Numbered from the stretch's first letter, positions 27,309 through 37,943 are shown. The stretch: DNA of 64,000 bases from Thioflexithrix psekupsensis (GCF_002149925.1 NZ_MSLT01000019.1:28595-92594), one strand, 5' to 3'. Notes: generated by a model not told the origin, from the letters alone. Numbers and translations are program-made.

Positions 27309-28309
27309 TTATTCAGGATGAATTAAATAACTTAGGTTATTTAGACAGTTTGCAGCAATTAGCACATTGGCCTGCTTTATCGCCTTGGTTGGCGCAATTA
27401 GAATTAGAATTAAAGCGTTGTTTCGATCCGAATTATCACGGTCATTTATCAGAATGGTTAGCGGTTTTAAAACAATTACCCGAATTAAAAAATAGTTCTA
27501 TTGATTTGCAAGCGGGCAGCATTCGCGCAGGCGAACCCCCTGATTGTTCTCCAGAACAATATGAATTTATTCGAGGATTATTAAAACAATTACATCCTTG
27601 GCGCAAAGGGCCTTTTTTAATGCACGGTATTTATATTGATACGGAGTGGCGTTCGGATTGGAAATGGGAGCGATTAAGCGGCAAAATTAGCCCCTTAAAA
27701 GGGCGTTTGGTCTTGGATGTGGGCTGTGGCAATGGTTATCATTGTTGGCGCATGGTGGGCGAAGGAGCGCGTTGGGTGGTGGGGATTGATCCGACTTTAA
27801 TTAGCGTGATGCAATTTCATGCCATTCGCCATTTTTTAGGCAAACAATGGCCAGTCATGATTTTTCCTGTCGGGGTGGAAACATTAACGCCTAAAATGCA
27901 AATTTTTGATACGGTTTTCTCAATGGGCATTTTATATCATCGTCAATCGCCATTAGGACATTTATTAGAATTGCGCGATTGCCTGCGACGCGGCGGAGAA
28001 TTGGTGTTAGAAACCTTGGTAATTGACGGTGATGAAAGAATGGTTTTATTGCCAGAAAACCGCTATGCACAAATGCGCAATGTGTGGTTTATTCCTTCTT
28101 GTGCGGCGTTGGCGTTGTGGTTAAAACGCTGTGGCTTTAGCGACATTCAATTAATTAATATTTCTCCTACTACGCCGCAAGAACAGCGTCAAACCGAATG
28201 GATGCGCTTTCATTCTTTAACCGAAGCATTAGACCCGAATTGTCCAGAAAAAACCATTGAAAATTTGCCCGCACCTAAACGCGCTATTTTTCGCGCTCGT
28301 GTGAATTAA
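27296..28309 (+). CDS. cmoB: tRNA U34 carboxymethyltransferase CmoB
   Basis: Transfers the carboxymethyl group of carboxy-SAM to 5-hydroxyuridine at tRNA position 34, giving cmo5U. The 337-residue protein has the CmoB N-terminal domain (WRSDWKWERL), SAM motif VLDVGCGNGYHCWRM, GIDPTL, SMGILYHRQSPL and GGELVLETLVIDG, all highly characteristic. It follows cmoA with a 13-nt overlap. The length agrees with E. coli CmoB (323). Confidence 0.97.
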   Translation: MEKLIIQDELNNLGYLDSLQQLAHWPALSPWLAQLELELKRCFDPNYHGHLSEWLAVLKQLPELKNSSIDLQAGSIRAGEPPDCSPEQYEFIRGLLKQLHPWRKGPFLMHGIYIDTEWRSDWKWERLSGKISPLKGRLVLDVGCGNGYHCWRMVGEGARWVVGIDPTLISVMQFHAIRHFLGKQWPVMIFPVGVETLTPKMQIFDTVFSMGILYHRQSPLGHLLELRDCLRRGGELVLETLVIDGDERMVLLPENRYAQMRNVWFIPSCAALALWLKRCGFSDIQLINISPTTPQEQRQTEWMRFHSLTEALDPNCPEKTIENLPAPKRAIFRARVN

Positions 28310-28350
28310 TGGCTATTTTATTAAATTTTTAATTCGAGATGAAATAAAAA

Positions 28351-28944
28351 ATGATGTTATTAGACGGTGCCATTGTCATTATGGCTTATTTATTGGGATC
28401 ATTTTCTTCTGCGGTTGTCATTTGTCGCTTGATGCAATTACCCGATCCCCGCACTTTAGGCTCTGGCAATCCCGGTGCCACCAATGTGTTGCGTCATGGC
28501 GGCAAAAAAGCAGCTATTTTAACGTTATTATTTGATACATTAAAAGGAGTAATTGCGGTTTTATTCGCCAAATTATTAACGGATAATGTGAATGTAATTT
28601 CCTTAGCGACATTAGCGGTTTTTTTAGGCCATTTATATCCTATATTTTTTGGATTTCGAGGCGGTAAAGGTGTGGCGACGGCATTGGGTGCATTATTGGC
28701 TTTAATTTGGCCAGTGGGATTGATGGCATTAGCCACGTGGTTATTAATCGCATTCGGTTTGGGTTATTCTTCATTAGCGGCTTTAACAGCAGCCCTTTTA
28801 ACGCCTATTTATGTTTTCTTCATTAGTGATATATGGCAATATGTGTTAATGAGCGGGGTAATGAGTTTATTATTAATTTGGCGACATCGTTCTAATATTC
28901 GCAATTTAATTGCAGGAAAAGAAACGAAAATTGGACGTAAATAA
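28351..28944 (+). CDS. plsY: Acyl-phosphate glycerol-3-phosphate acyltransferase PlsY
   Basis: First acylation step of phospholipid synthesis, using acyl phosphate from PlsX. The 197-residue membrane protein has about five to six helices and all three PlsY motifs: GSGNPGATNVLRHGGK, GHLYPIFFGFRGGKGVAT and a C-terminal WRHRSNIRNL followed by G-K-E. The start may be either of two adjacent ATG codons. It lies 41 nt after cmoB on the same strand. Confidence 0.96.
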   Translation: MMLLDGAIVIMAYLLGSFSSAVVICRLMQLPDPRTLGSGNPGATNVLRHGGKKAAILTLLFDTLKGVIAVLFAKLLTDNVNVISLATLAVFLGHLYPIFFGFRGGKGVATALGALLALIWPVGLMALATWLLIAFGLGYSSLAALTAALLTPIYVFFISDIWQYVLMSGVMSLLLIWRHRSNIRNLIAGKETKIGRK

Positions 28945-28968
28945 TTTTTGCCTCAATGGTTTTTGTGA

Positions 28969-29616
28969 ATGACATATCAGCAACGAATAAATACAAATGC
29001 GCGTCAACAATTGGTTGAAAGACTACGGCAACGTGGCATTCAGCACTCTAATGTATTGTCTGCGATTGGAGATGTACCCCGTCACTTGTTTATTGACGAC
29101 GCATTGCGCGATCACGCTTACGCGGATCATGCGTTGCCCATCGGTTATGGACAAACGATTTCACAGCCTTATATTGTGGCGTTGATGACGGAGGCTCTAT
29201 TGTCCACCCATCCGCATACCGTGTTAGAAATTGGCACGGGGTGCGGTTATCAAACGGCAGTGTTGGCGCAATTGGTCAGTTGGGTGTATAGCGTAGAACG
29301 CATTCGTCCTTTGTTGGATCGGGCAGTGACGCGCTTAAATCGTTTAAATATCAATAATGTACGTTTTAAACACAGTGATGGCGGTTGGGGATGGCCAGAA
29401 AATGCACCGTACGACGGAATTTTGGTCACGGCCGCGCCAAGTGAAATACCTAACGCATTACTCGATCAGTTAGCCATCGGCGGTTGTCTGATTATTCCTG
29501 TTGGCCCTCAGCGCGGACATCAAGAGTTGTTAAAAATTATTCGCACCCGCACTCATTTTGAACAACATACTTTGGAAAAAGTGAACTTCGTGCCTTTGCG
29601 ACAAGGCACGAATTGA
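28969..29616 (+). CDS. pcm: Protein-L-isoaspartate O-methyltransferase
   Basis: Repairs damaged proteins by methylating isoaspartyl residues. The 215-residue class I methyltransferase has the family signatures VPRHLFID, YGQTISQPYIVA, LEIGTGCGYQTAVLA and GWPENAPYDGILVTAAP. Length is typical (about 208-220). It follows plsY by 24 nt and ends in a terminator, so it may be the last gene of the murI-pcm run. The usual gammaproteobacterial neighbours surE and rpoS are not here. Confidence 0.95.
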   Translation: MTYQQRINTNARQQLVERLRQRGIQHSNVLSAIGDVPRHLFIDDALRDHAYADHALPIGYGQTISQPYIVALMTEALLSTHPHTVLEIGTGCGYQTAVLAQLVSWVYSVERIRPLLDRAVTRLNRLNINNVRFKHSDGGWGWPENAPYDGILVTAAPSEIPNALLDQLAIGGCLIIPVGPQRGHQELLKIIRTRTHFEQHTLEKVNFVPLRQGTN

Positions 29617-29629
29617 GACATGATTGTTT

Positions 29630-29659
29630 ACATCACAATGGGTTGATGTGGCTTTTTTT
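29630..29659 (+). terminator. Likely terminator of pcm
   Basis: ACATCA pairs with TGATGT across an 8-nt loop, and a run of seven T follows after GGC, 14-43 nt downstream of the pcm stop. A second perfect 8-bp stem (CGTGCCTT with AAGGCACG) covers the very end of pcm. Confidence 0.5.
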
Positions 29660-29686
29660 ATGAGCTGAGTAAGACGGTTGGCAGGC

Positions 29687-30373
29687 TTAGAACCAAAAAC
29701 CAGTTCTACGCCGACGTTCTACCATTGTACCGTCTTGATAAATGCGTTCGGCCATTAGATCGCCTTTTTTGTTATACTCCAGACTTTTGCCGTTCAAATT
29801 ACCGTTTTTATCAAAATGCGAATGCACCAACCATTTTTCCCCGGTGCTGTAAAAAAGGGTGGCACTGACCGGCAAACCATCTTCAAATTCCCAATCCCCT
29901 TGTAAATTGCCATTGCGGTGATAACCTCTGGCTTGGCCATGACGTTTACCGTTGCGGTTGGTACGTTCTGCTTTCAATTTGCCGTTTTGATAATACTCTC
30001 TTTCTATTCCGTCGCGCACGCCGTTGACCAATTGTCGGTCGCGGAATAATTCGCCCGTAGGATAATACTCAAGTTCAGTTTCATGACGTTTTCCGTCCAC
30101 CATGCGTAATTCGTTAATCAAACGGCCATCGCGGAGAAATTCTTTTTTCGCGTCTAATTTACCCGCTTTGTAGCTCATCTCAGCCTTGATTTCACCTGTT
30201 TCGTAAAACTCTTTGGTGATACCATGCAATTGACCATTCAAGTAGGTGTATTCGTATTGAACAGCACCACTTTCGTAAAATTTTTTCTCAATTTGCGATT
30301 GTTGTGCGACAGACATGGAAGACATCAACATCGCAGTACATAATAAGCACACTTTTAACCATAGGTTTAACAT
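29687..30373 (-). CDS. Exported MORN-variant (YwqK-like) repeat protein
   Basis: A 228-residue protein. The ATG at 30371-30373 is chosen over one 45 nt upstream because it has a GAGGAG ribosome site and opens a clear signal peptide (cleavage about residue 24, after SVAQ). The rest is about eight repeats of roughly 22-24 residues of the MORN_2 type (YESGAVQYEYTYLNGQLHG, YETGEIKAEMSYKAGK, YQNGKLKAERTNRNGKRHG). Databases often label such proteins YwqK-family antitoxins. Here the signal peptide and lack of a toxin gene argue against that role. It probably acts in the envelope; function is unknown. Confidence 0.8.
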   Translation of the reverse strand: MLNLWLKVCLLCTAMLMSSMSVAQQSQIEKKFYESGAVQYEYTYLNGQLHGITKEFYETGEIKAEMSYKAGKLDAKKEFLRDGRLINELRMVDGKRHETELEYYPTGELFRDRQLVNGVRDGIEREYYQNGKLKAERTNRNGKRHGQARGYHRNGNLQGDWEFEDGLPVSATLFYSTGEKWLVHSHFDKNGNLNGKSLEYNKKGDLMAERIYQDGTMVERRRRTGFWF

Positions 30374-30445
30374 GATCCCACTCCTCTCAATCAATCGAAT
30401 AAATGCCAAATGGTTCATTATTATTATAATCTAACTCAGCACAAG

Positions 30446-30482
30446 ACAAGCCCTTTTTTGTATACTTCAAAAAAGGGCTTGT
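30446..30482. terminator. Bidirectional terminator between nuoI and the MORN gene region
   Basis: A perfect 15-bp stem (ACAAGCCCTTTTTTG with CAAAAAAGGGCTTGT) around a 7-nt loop starts 5 nt after the nuoI stop. It ends the nuo operon on the minus strand and marks that nothing further (nuoJ onward) is joined to it. Confidence 0.85.
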
Positions 30483-30486
30483 GGTC

Positions 30487-30975
30487 TTAACGATAACGGG
30501 AATCTACTGCGCGGTCGGCGGCCAATTGCGGCTCCACTTTATCTCCGACAGCCAACAATTTTTCCTTACTCATCAACAAATCACCGCGTTTTTCGCCGTG
30601 ATACTCAAAAATGCGGCTCTCCACAATCGAATCCACAGGACAAGATTCTTCACAAAACCCACAAAAAATACACTTAGTCAAATCAATATCATAACGAGTC
30701 GTGCGACGAGTGCCGTCATCGCGGGGCGCGGCTTCAATGGTAATCGCTAAGGCCGGACAGACCGCCTCACATAATTTACAAGCAATACAACGCTCTTCCC
30801 CATTGGCATAACGACGCAAGGCATGTAAACCACGAAAACGATGGGATAATGGCGTTTTTTCCTCAGGATATTGTACCGTGACTTTGCGCGCAAACAGATA
30901 ACGCCCAGTTAAACTTAATCCCTTGAGCAATTCTAATAAAAACAAACTCTTAAAAAAATCAACAACAGGTTTCAT
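30487..30975 (-). CDS. nuoI: NADH-quinone oxidoreductase subunit I
   Basis: Complex I ferredoxin-type subunit carrying clusters N6a and N6b. Two 4Fe-4S motifs are intact: [12 protein letters not shown] and [12 protein letters not shown]. The ATG at 30973-30975 ([17 protein letters not shown]) has a GAGG 8 nt upstream and gives 162 residues, as in many proteobacteria. The longer frame to 31032 would overlap nuoH. It is the last nuo gene here, followed by a terminator. Confidence 0.96.
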   Translation of the reverse strand: MKPVVDFFKSLFLLELLKGLSLTGRYLFARKVTVQYPEEKTPLSHRFRGLHALRRYANGEERCIACKLCEAVCPALAITIEAAPRDDGTRRTTRYDIDLTKCIFCGFCEESCPVDSIVESRIFEYHGEKRGDLLMSKEKLLAVGDKVEPQLAADRAVDSRYR

Positions 30976-30985
30976 CACAATATCC

Positions 30986-32008
30986 TCACGCAAACCACGG
31001 CGGTAAATCCAACATGACGGCCAAACCGACAATCATAATCCAAACCAAAGTCACGGGAATAAACACCTTCCAACCTAAACGCATAATTTGATCATAACGG
31101 TAACGAGGGAAAGTGGCGCGTAACCATAAGAATAAGAACAAGAATAGACTAATTTTTAACACAAACCAAACCAAGCCCGGCACAAAAGCAAACACAGGCT
31201 CTAAAAATGTCCCTTGAAACGGAGACAACCACCCACCTAAAAACATCAATGCGGCCAAAGCAGACACCAGGATCATGTTAGCGTATTCCGCTAAAAAGAA
31301 TACCGCAAACAACATGCCTGAGTATTCCACATGGAAACCCGCGACAATTTCCGATTCCCCTTCCGCCACGTCAAAGGGAGCGCGGTTGGTTTCGGCCACG
31401 CCAGAAATAAAGTAGACAATAAACAAAGGAAACAAAGGCAACCAATACCAATGCAAAATACTGCCTTGTTGTGCTTGAACAATCGCGGTGAGATTTAAAC
31501 TGCCTGCGGCCATTAATACACCGACTAAGGCAAAACCCATCGCAATTTCATACGCCACCACTTGCGCCGCGGAGCGCATTGCGCCTAAAAACGCATATTT
31601 GGAGTTGGAAGCCCAGCCCGCTAAAATAATGCCGTACACTCCCACCGAGGTCATGGCTAAAATATACAATAAACCGACATTAATATTCGCCAACACCATG
31701 CCATCGCTAAACGGCACCACAGCCCACGCCGCTAAGGCCGGCGCAATGGCGAGAATGGGCGCGATTACAAATAAAAAGCGATCCGAACTGCTAGGAATAA
31801 TAATTTCCTTAAACATCAATTTGACCGCATCCGCAATCGGCTGCAACAACCCATAAGGCCCAACACGATTCGGCCCAATACGCACCTGCATATAACCGAT
31901 CACTTTACGTTCGGCATAAGTCAAATACGCCACCGACACCATTAACGGCGCGACAATTAACACGATAAAAAATAAAATTTTTATCAGTTCAAATAAAACA
32001 TCCAACAT
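30986..32008 (-). CDS. nuoH: NADH-quinone oxidoreductase subunit H
   Basis: Membrane subunit at the interface with the peripheral arm, forming part of the quinone pocket. About eight membrane helices; typical motifs [31 protein letters not shown] and [20 protein letters not shown]. Two in-frame ATG codons compete; 32006-32008 is preferred because TAAGGA stands 6-7 nt before it, whereas only 1-2 nt separate it from the earlier ATG. It lies 10 nt before nuoI. Confidence 0.96.
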   Translation of the reverse strand: MLDVLFELIKILFFIVLIVAPLMVSVAYLTYAERKVIGYMQVRIGPNRVGPYGLLQPIADAVKLMFKEIIIPSSSDRFLFVIAPILAIAPALAAWAVVPFSDGMVLANINVGLLYILAMTSVGVYGIILAGWASNSKYAFLGAMRSAAQVVAYEIAMGFALVGVLMAAGSLNLTAIVQAQQGSILHWYWLPLFPLFIVYFISGVAETNRAPFDVAEGESEIVAGFHVEYSGMLFAVFFLAEYANMILVSALAALMFLGGWLSPFQGTFLEPVFAFVPGLVWFVLKISLFLFLFLWLRATFPRYRYDQIMRLGWKVFIPVTLVWIMIVGLAVMLDLPPWFA

Positions 32009-32081
32009 GACCATTCCTTAATGACAGATGAACCCAAATGGCGAAAGGAATTTTAAAAACCATTTCGCCGTTTGTGAATGA

Positions 32082-34463
32082 TTAGCTTGCGGTCAACTGC
32101 ACCGCATCCACCCACGCGCCCAACGCGGCCGTTTCTGGCTGTGCGACATAAAGCAACGCGCAATTGTTTGGTACTCGATCATCGCTGATCAAGGTCATCA
32201 CCGCTTGTTGTTGACCTTGTTTTACAGTGACCGTTTGTCCGGGTTGTAATTGCAATGCCGCAGCCGTTTCGGGAGAAACGCGAATTCCAGCGCGTGCCAT
32301 GTCTGCATCATGGGTTAATTGTAAAACAGAACTGCGCCGTACCACCATATCTACGGCATAAATCGGCACTTCACTGATGCGCGCCAAACCCTTGCCTAAA
32401 TCTAACGCACTGAGTTGCTTGGGTAAATGCCAAACGGATTGACTGTTATCTGGGGTGATTTCGGACAAAGCGGCTTGTAATTCGCTTTGAATCGACTCCA
32501 CATTGTCGTAATCAAAACCCGCCAGATCAAATAAATTTCCGAATACTCGTAAGATTTTCCAACCCGGCCGCACTTCGCCCGGCAACGCACTGGCCGCTTT
32601 AACTGCCTGCTGACGACCTTCCAAATTGATATACGTGCCATCGGTTTCAGGACTGAGCGCAATGGGCAGTAAAACATCAGCATAAGCCAACATTTGCGGC
32701 GTATGGAAAGCGGTAAAATTCACTACAAAATCAGCCTGTTGTAAGGCCTTTTCCGCAGTCACACTACCCTGCCAACTGTCTAATTCAGGTTCTACGCCAA
32801 ACAATACATAAGCACGGAGTCCTGCGCTCAACATTTCAGCCGCAGTTTTCCCAACGGCAGAAACCGCTTGGCCGCCGAGTCCGCGGTGAGGCAATACGCC
32901 TGCTAACCACGCGCCCGCTGTATTTCCTGCACCACTGACATAACCCAAACGTGCGCCTGTCAATTGCGCTAATATGCCCGCTAAAGCGCGAATTTGCGCA
33001 AATTGGGGATGCGTTTGTGCCAATTGACCCAATAAAATCGTTTTACGACTGTTGTCTTGACGCAATTGATTGGCAATGGCTTGTTGCGTCTCTGAAACCG
33101 TGACCGAAGACAATAAATGCGTTAAAGCCGGTTCAATTTCAGTCACTTGCAAGGCTTTAATCACGCCCGCTAAAGCCGTCAGCCAGTCTTGTGGTGCAAC
33201 GATAAGCGATTGTTTAATGGGCAAATTCCATTCATAACGCACCGGATTCATTTCCAAACAACGCGCTCCGCGCATAGCCGCTTTACGCACCCGCACATTT
33301 AACAACGGTTGTTCTTTGCGCAAATGAGAACCGATAATGAAAAAACAATCATTTTGTTCTAATTCTGCAATAGATTGTCCCAGAGAAGGGAATAAAGGCG
33401 CGTCATTTTGATCACTAAAATCAACTTGTTGCAAACGATGATCCAGATGGGGACTGCCCACACCACGAGTCCATTTTTGCAACAAATACAATTCTTCTAA
33501 CGTCGCCGTGGGACTGGCTAAAACACCGAGTTGATCAGGCGTTTTTTGTTTTAACACGGCTTTTAATCCGTCTGCGGCAAAAGTCAAAGCCGCTTCCCAA
33601 TCGACGGTGCGCCATTCTCCGTTTTGTTTGATCATCGGCCGGGTCAACCGGTCGGGAGCAGATAATGCCGTATAACTATAACGGTCGCGGTCAGCCAACC
33701 AGGTTTCATTGACTTGATCGTTATCACGGGGAACGGCACGCATGACTTGCTGACGACGAATATGGTAATTCAAATTCGCGCCCACACCATCGTGTACAGA
33801 AATACTGGGGCGTTGCTGCATTTCCCACGCCCGCGCCGAATAACGGAACGGCTTATTGGTCAACGCACCGACGGGACATAAATCGATCACATTCCCTGAC
33901 AATTCAGACGTGATCGTTTTTTCCACATACGTGCCAATGCGCATGTGTTCACCGCGGCCAGTCGCGCCTAACTCTTTAATTCCCGCGATCTCTTCGCCAA
34001 AACGCACGCAACGGGTACAATGAATACAACGAGTCATGTCCGTAGCGATTAAAGGCCCCAAATTTTTATCGCTGACTACGCGCTTACGTTCTTGATAACG
34101 GGAGCAATCTTGACCATAACCGACCGCGATGTCTTGTAATTCGCACTCGCCACCTTGATCACAGATTGGACAATCCAACGGATGATTGATCAACAAAAAT
34201 TCCATGACCGCTTTTTGTGCGGCGAGGGCTTTGGTTGATTTCGTGTGGACTTTCATGCCATCCATAATCGGCGTGGCACAGGCCGGCATGGGTTTAGGAG
34301 CGCGTTCCACTTCCACTAAACACATCCGACAACTCGCGGCCACCGATAATTTTTTATGGTAACAAAATCGAGGAATATCGATACCATGGGCATCCGTTAT
34401 TTCGATTAACATTTGTCCGGGTTGGGCTTCATAACTTTTGCCGTCAATTTCAATGGTTGCCAT
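32082..34463 (-). CDS. nuoG: NADH-quinone oxidoreductase subunit G
   Basis: Large iron-sulfur subunit of the peripheral arm (793 residues). The N-terminal 2Fe-2S ligands (CYHKKLSVAASCRMC then C in MPACATP), the His-Cys type motif HPLDCPICDQGGEC, and the CIHCTRCVRFGEE 4Fe-4S site are all visible, followed by a molybdopterin-oxidoreductase-like domain without catalytic function in complex I. The extra N7 cysteine cluster seen in E. coli is not evident. Gap to nuoH is 73 nt, to nuoF 70 nt. Confidence 0.96.
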   Translation of the reverse strand: MATIEIDGKSYEAQPGQMLIEITDAHGIDIPRFCYHKKLSVAASCRMCLVEVERAPKPMPACATPIMDGMKVHTKSTKALAAQKAVMEFLLINHPLDCPICDQGGECELQDIAVGYGQDCSRYQERKRVVSDKNLGPLIATDMTRCIHCTRCVRFGEEIAGIKELGATGRGEHMRIGTYVEKTITSELSGNVIDLCPVGALTNKPFRYSARAWEMQQRPSISVHDGVGANLNYHIRRQQVMRAVPRDNDQVNETWLADRDRYSYTALSAPDRLTRPMIKQNGEWRTVDWEAALTFAADGLKAVLKQKTPDQLGVLASPTATLEELYLLQKWTRGVGSPHLDHRLQQVDFSDQNDAPLFPSLGQSIAELEQNDCFFIIGSHLRKEQPLLNVRVRKAAMRGARCLEMNPVRYEWNLPIKQSLIVAPQDWLTALAGVIKALQVTEIEPALTHLLSSVTVSETQQAIANQLRQDNSRKTILLGQLAQTHPQFAQIRALAGILAQLTGARLGYVSGAGNTAGAWLAGVLPHRGLGGQAVSAVGKTAAEMLSAGLRAYVLFGVEPELDSWQGSVTAEKALQQADFVVNFTAFHTPQMLAYADVLLPIALSPETDGTYINLEGRQQAVKAASALPGEVRPGWKILRVFGNLFDLAGFDYDNVESIQSELQAALSEITPDNSQSVWHLPKQLSALDLGKGLARISEVPIYAVDMVVRRSSVLQLTHDADMARAGIRVSPETAAALQLQPGQTVTVKQGQQQAVMTLISDDRVPNNCALLYVAQPETAALGAWVDAVQLTAS

Positions 34464-34533
34464 TGTTTGCTCACCAAATTTTTTTAAAAAAATGCTTTTT
34501 GCTCAAAGAATTAACGCGGATTAATTACACAAA

Positions 34534-35829
34534 TTAATTTCGCGTGGTGATTCCATCGGCCACCATTGACCGCTTATGTCGAATAAAATATTCAAACTCT
34601 TCGCGGAATTCGCGCACAAAACTAATCACCGGCATCGCCGCCGCATCGCCTAAAGCGCAAATCGTCCGCCCCATAATTTTATCCGAGACATCACTGAGCA
34701 AATCCAAATCTTCCAATTGTCCGTGTCCGTGTATAATACGATGCAATACACGAGACAACCAGCCCGTGCCTTCGCGGCAGGGCGTGCATTGGCCGCAGGA
34801 TTCTTCATAATAAAAATGAGACAAACGCGCCAACACTTTGACCATGCAGGTGGTTTCGTCCATGACAATCACCGCACCCGATCCGAGCATAGAACCCGCT
34901 TTGGCGATGCTGTCGTAATCCATATCCACGCCCATCATCACATCACCACGCAATACAGGAACAGAAGAACCACCGGGAATTACCGCTTTAAGGGTATGTC
35001 CTTTACGAACGCCCCCCGCCATGTCTAACAATTGCGCAAACGGCGTTCCCAAAGGCACTTCAAAAGTACCGGGATTGTTGACATGACCCGACACGGCAAA
35101 AATTTTAGAACCGCCGTTATTCGGTTTACCCAAACCCAAAAACCAATCGCCGCCTTGGCTGAGAATACTCGGCACAGAAGCAAAAGTTTCTGTATTATTA
35201 ATCGTGGTGGGTTTACCGTAGAGGCCGAAACTGGCGGGGAAAGGTGGTTTAAAACGCGGTTGACCTTTTTTACCTTCAATCGACTCTAACAGAGCAGTTT
35301 CCTCGCCGCAAATGTACGCGCCCGCGCCGTAATGGGTGTGTAAATCGAAATCCACACCCGATCCCAAAATATTTTTACCCAATAAACCCGCGGCATAGGC
35401 TTCTTCTAACGCGGCTTCAAAACGATTGATCGGCTCATCAAATTCGCCACGAATGTAGTTATAACCGACCGTGGCCTTGAGAACATAACCGGCAATGGCC
35501 ATGCCTTCGATCACCGCGTGCGGGTTATAACGCAAAATATCGCGGTCTTTAAAAGTACCGGGTTCGCCCTCATCTGAGTTGCAGACCACATATTTTTGAA
35601 TATCGGTTTTAGGCATAAAACTCCATTTCATGCCCGTAGAAAAACCCGCACCACCCCGGCCACGTAAAGCTGAGGTTTTCAGTTGCGCGATAATGTCTTC
35701 AGGTGGCGTTTTTTCCGTCAAAATACGGCGCAACACCTGATAACCGCCCAACTCCTGTTCATAAACGGGTAAAGTCCAAGATTTATCGAGATTTTTAGCT
35801 CGAAATTGAAAACATACTTCATTGGCCAT
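34534..35829 (-). CDS. nuoF: NADH-quinone oxidoreductase subunit F
   Basis: The NADH-binding flavoprotein (431 residues) that accepts hydride onto FMN. Visible motifs: NADH/FMN-binding [45 protein letters not shown] and the N3 cluster motif [13 protein letters not shown] with the distal Cys in [12 protein letters not shown]. Upstream lies the small extra NuoE-like gene, a departure from the usual nuoE-nuoF junction. Confidence 0.97.
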   Translation of the reverse strand: MANEVCFQFRAKNLDKSWTLPVYEQELGGYQVLRRILTEKTPPEDIIAQLKTSALRGRGGAGFSTGMKWSFMPKTDIQKYVVCNSDEGEPGTFKDRDILRYNPHAVIEGMAIAGYVLKATVGYNYIRGEFDEPINRFEAALEEAYAAGLLGKNILGSGVDFDLHTHYGAGAYICGEETALLESIEGKKGQPRFKPPFPASFGLYGKPTTINNTETFASVPSILSQGGDWFLGLGKPNNGGSKIFAVSGHVNNPGTFEVPLGTPFAQLLDMAGGVRKGHTLKAVIPGGSSVPVLRGDVMMGVDMDYDSIAKAGSMLGSGAVIVMDETTCMVKVLARLSHFYYEESCGQCTPCREGTGWLSRVLHRIIHGHGQLEDLDLLSDVSDKIMGRTICALGDAAAMPVISFVREFREEFEYFIRHKRSMVADGITTRN

Positions 35830-35875
35830 AAAGTATCACAGTCCTTTCGGGTTCAGGGTGGCAAGTCAAGTCGAG

Positions 35876-36145
35876 TCACATGGGCAAACGACGGAATTTA
35901 TCTAACAGTTGATCCAGTTTTTCTGGCGTAAGCTGTCGGTAATAGGCTTCACCAATACGTGCCGTGGGCGCAGCAGAACAGGCATCAAAACACTTAATCT
36001 CTTCTAAACGAAACCGACCATCTGCTGTGGTTTCATTCAGGCCGATACCCAATTGTTGCTGCAAATGCAACATAATGGTCTCCGCGCCGCTTTTCACACA
36101 CGACATACTCGTACACACGGCAATGACAATGGGAAACTGACTCAT
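35876..36145 (-). CDS. Extra NuoE-type [2Fe-2S] thioredoxin-fold domain protein
   Basis: An 89-residue protein between nuoE and nuoF. It corresponds to only the C-terminal ferredoxin domain of NuoE and is clearly similar to its neighbour: both share HLQQ-x-LGIG and TTADGRF and a closing LTPEK helix. The four cluster ligands are kept (CTSMSC and CFDAC), so it should bind a 2Fe-2S cluster; the NuoE N-terminal helical domain is missing. ATG 36143-36145 is used; an in-frame TTG lies 6 nt upstream. A partial tandem duplication of nuoE is the simplest origin. Role is unknown: an accessory electron carrier or alternative complex I subunit. Confidence 0.8.
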   Translation of the reverse strand: MSQFPIVIAVCTSMSCVKSGAETIMLHLQQQLGIGLNETTADGRFRLEEIKCFDACSAAPTARIGEAYYRQLTPEKLDQLLDKFRRLPM

Positions 36146-36167
36146 GAGCAATCTTAAAAATAATGAC

Positions 36168-36671
36168 TTAACTTAAATCAGCCAGAATCGCATCGACTTT
36201 TTCTGGCGTTAAATTTTCATAATAAGTGTGGCCGATTTGCATCATGGGCGCATTACCGCAAGCGGCGAGACATTCCACCTCTTTTAAGGTAAAACGTCCA
36301 TCGGCTGTGGTTTGTCCAAAACCGATACCCAAGCGTTGCTGTAAATGGGTGACAATTTCATCACTGCCGCACAGCATACAAGACACATTGGTACACACAC
36401 AGATTTTATGTCGTCCAACGGGTTTTAATTCATACATCGAATAAAACGTAGCCACTTCATAGACAGAAATCGCGGGCATTTCCAAATAATCGGCGACGGC
36501 ATCCATTAATTCCGTGGTCAGCCAACCGCCGTTGGCTTCTTGAACCACCCGCAAAGCCCCCATCACCGCAGAATCTTTGTGTTCAGGAGGATACTTGGCG
36601 ATCCAACGATCAATCGCCGCACACACATCAGCAGAAAGTGGAGTTGCCATAAGAGGTTGTTGTTGAGTCAT
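36168..36671 (-). CDS. nuoE: NADH-quinone oxidoreductase subunit E
   Basis: The 24-kDa-type subunit with cluster N1a (167 residues). It has the helical N-terminal part (KDSAVMGALRVVQEANGGWL, YEVATFYSMY) and a thioredoxin-like ferredoxin domain with ligands in CTNVSC and CLAACG. Its last third is duplicated in the following small gene. Start MTQQQPLM lies 18 nt after the nuoD stop. Confidence 0.95.
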   Translation of the reverse strand: MTQQQPLMATPLSADVCAAIDRWIAKYPPEHKDSAVMGALRVVQEANGGWLTTELMDAVADYLEMPAISVYEVATFYSMYELKPVGRHKICVCTNVSCMLCGSDEIVTHLQQRLGIGFGQTTADGRFTLKEVECLAACGNAPMMQIGHTYYENLTPEKVDAILADLS

Positions 36672-36689
36672 GCCTTACATTCCAATAAG

Positions 36690-37943
36690 TTACCGGTCAA
36701 TTTCACCAAAGACGATGTCCATCGTACCGATGATCGCCACCACATCCGCCAACATGTGACCTTTGACCATGGTTTCCATCGCGGACAAATGGGCAAAACC
36801 GGGCGCACGAATTTTTAAACGATAGGGTTTATTGGCCCCATCAGACACCAAATAAATGCCAAACTCTCCTTTTGGATGTTCAATGGCAGCGTAAACTTCC
36901 CCTTTCGGCACACAATAGCCTTCAGTGAACAGTTTAAAATGGTGAATTAACGCTTCCATATCGGCTTTCATGGTTTCACGAGCGGGCGGAGCCACTTTGT
37001 GATCGTCTAACATGACAGGGCCTGGATTGGCACGCAACCAATCGACACATTGCCGAATAATACGATTGGATTGCCGCATTTCTTCCATGCGCACCAAATA
37101 GCGATCATAACAATCCCCATTCACACCCACCGGAATCGCAAAATCCATACGATCATAAACTTCATACGGTTGCTTTTTGCGCAAATCCCACTCTACGCCA
37201 GAACCGCGTAACATTGGTCCCGTAAAACCCAATTGTAAGGCCAACTCTGGACTCACCACCCCAATACCGACCGTGCGTTGTTTCCAAATGCGATTATCAG
37301 TCAGCAAGGTTTCGTATTCATCGACACATCCCGGAAAACGATCCGTAAAACGTTCGATAAAATCAAGCAATGAGCCGTCGCGTTCTTCGTTTAAGCGATC
37401 CACTTGTTTTTGCGAATGCCAAGGCGAGGCTTGATATTTGGCCATTTGATCGGGCAGATCACGATATACACCACCGGGACGATAATAAGCGGCGTGCATT
37501 CGTGCGCCAGAAACCGCTTCGTAGCAATCCATTAAATCCTCTCGCTCACGAAACGCATACAAGAAAATCGTCATCGCGCCGATGTCCAAACCATGCGCAC
37601 CAATCCACATTAAGTGGTTCAATATTCGGGTAATTTCATCAAACATCACGCGAATATATTGCGCCCGCACGGGAGGTTCTACGCCTAACAGACGCTCTAT
37701 GGCCATCACATAAGCATGTTCATTGCACATCATTGAGACGTAATCCAATCGATCCATATAAGGGACAGATTGATTAAACGGCTTACTTTCGGCTAACTTT
37801 TCAGTGGCGCGGTGCAACAGCCCGACGTGAGGATCAGCGCGTTCGATCACCTCTCCGTCGAGTTCTAACACCAAACGCAATACCCCGTGTGCAGCGGGAT
37901 GTTGCGGGCCAAAATTCATGGTATAGTTGCGAATTTCAGGCAT
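36690..37943 (-). CDS. nuoD: NADH-quinone oxidoreductase subunit D
   Basis: The 49-kDa-type subunit (417 residues), which with NuoB forms the quinone-reducing site. Family motifs present: [15 protein letters not shown] at the N-terminus, [32 protein letters not shown] and a C-terminal DIVFGEIDR. nuoC and nuoD are separate genes here, unlike the E. coli nuoCD fusion. Confidence 0.97.
   Translation of the reverse strand: MPEIRNYTMNFGPQHPAAHGVLRLVLELDGEVIERADPHVGLLHRATEKLAESKPFNQSVPYMDRLDYVSMMCNEHAYVMAIERLLGVEPPVRAQYIRVMFDEITRILNHLMWIGAHGLDIGAMTIFLYAFREREDLMDCYEAVSGARMHAAYYRPGGVYRDLPDQMAKYQASPWHSQKQVDRLNEERDGSLLDFIERFTDRFPGCVDEYETLLTDNRIWKQRTVGIGVVSPELALQLGFTGPMLRGSGVEWDLRKKQPYEVYDRMDFAIPVGVNGDCYDRYLVRMEEMRQSNRIIRQCVDWLRANPGPVMLDDHKVAPPARETMKADMEALIHHFKLFTEGYCVPKGEVYAAIEHPKGEFGIYLVSDGANKPYRLKIRAPGFAHLSAMETMVKGHMLADVVAIIGTMDIVFGEIDR

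Noticed and set aside
29687..30373. Annotation as the antitoxin of a toxin-antitoxin system because of YwqK-like repeats
   Set aside because: It has a signal peptide, stands alone and has no adjacent toxin gene.
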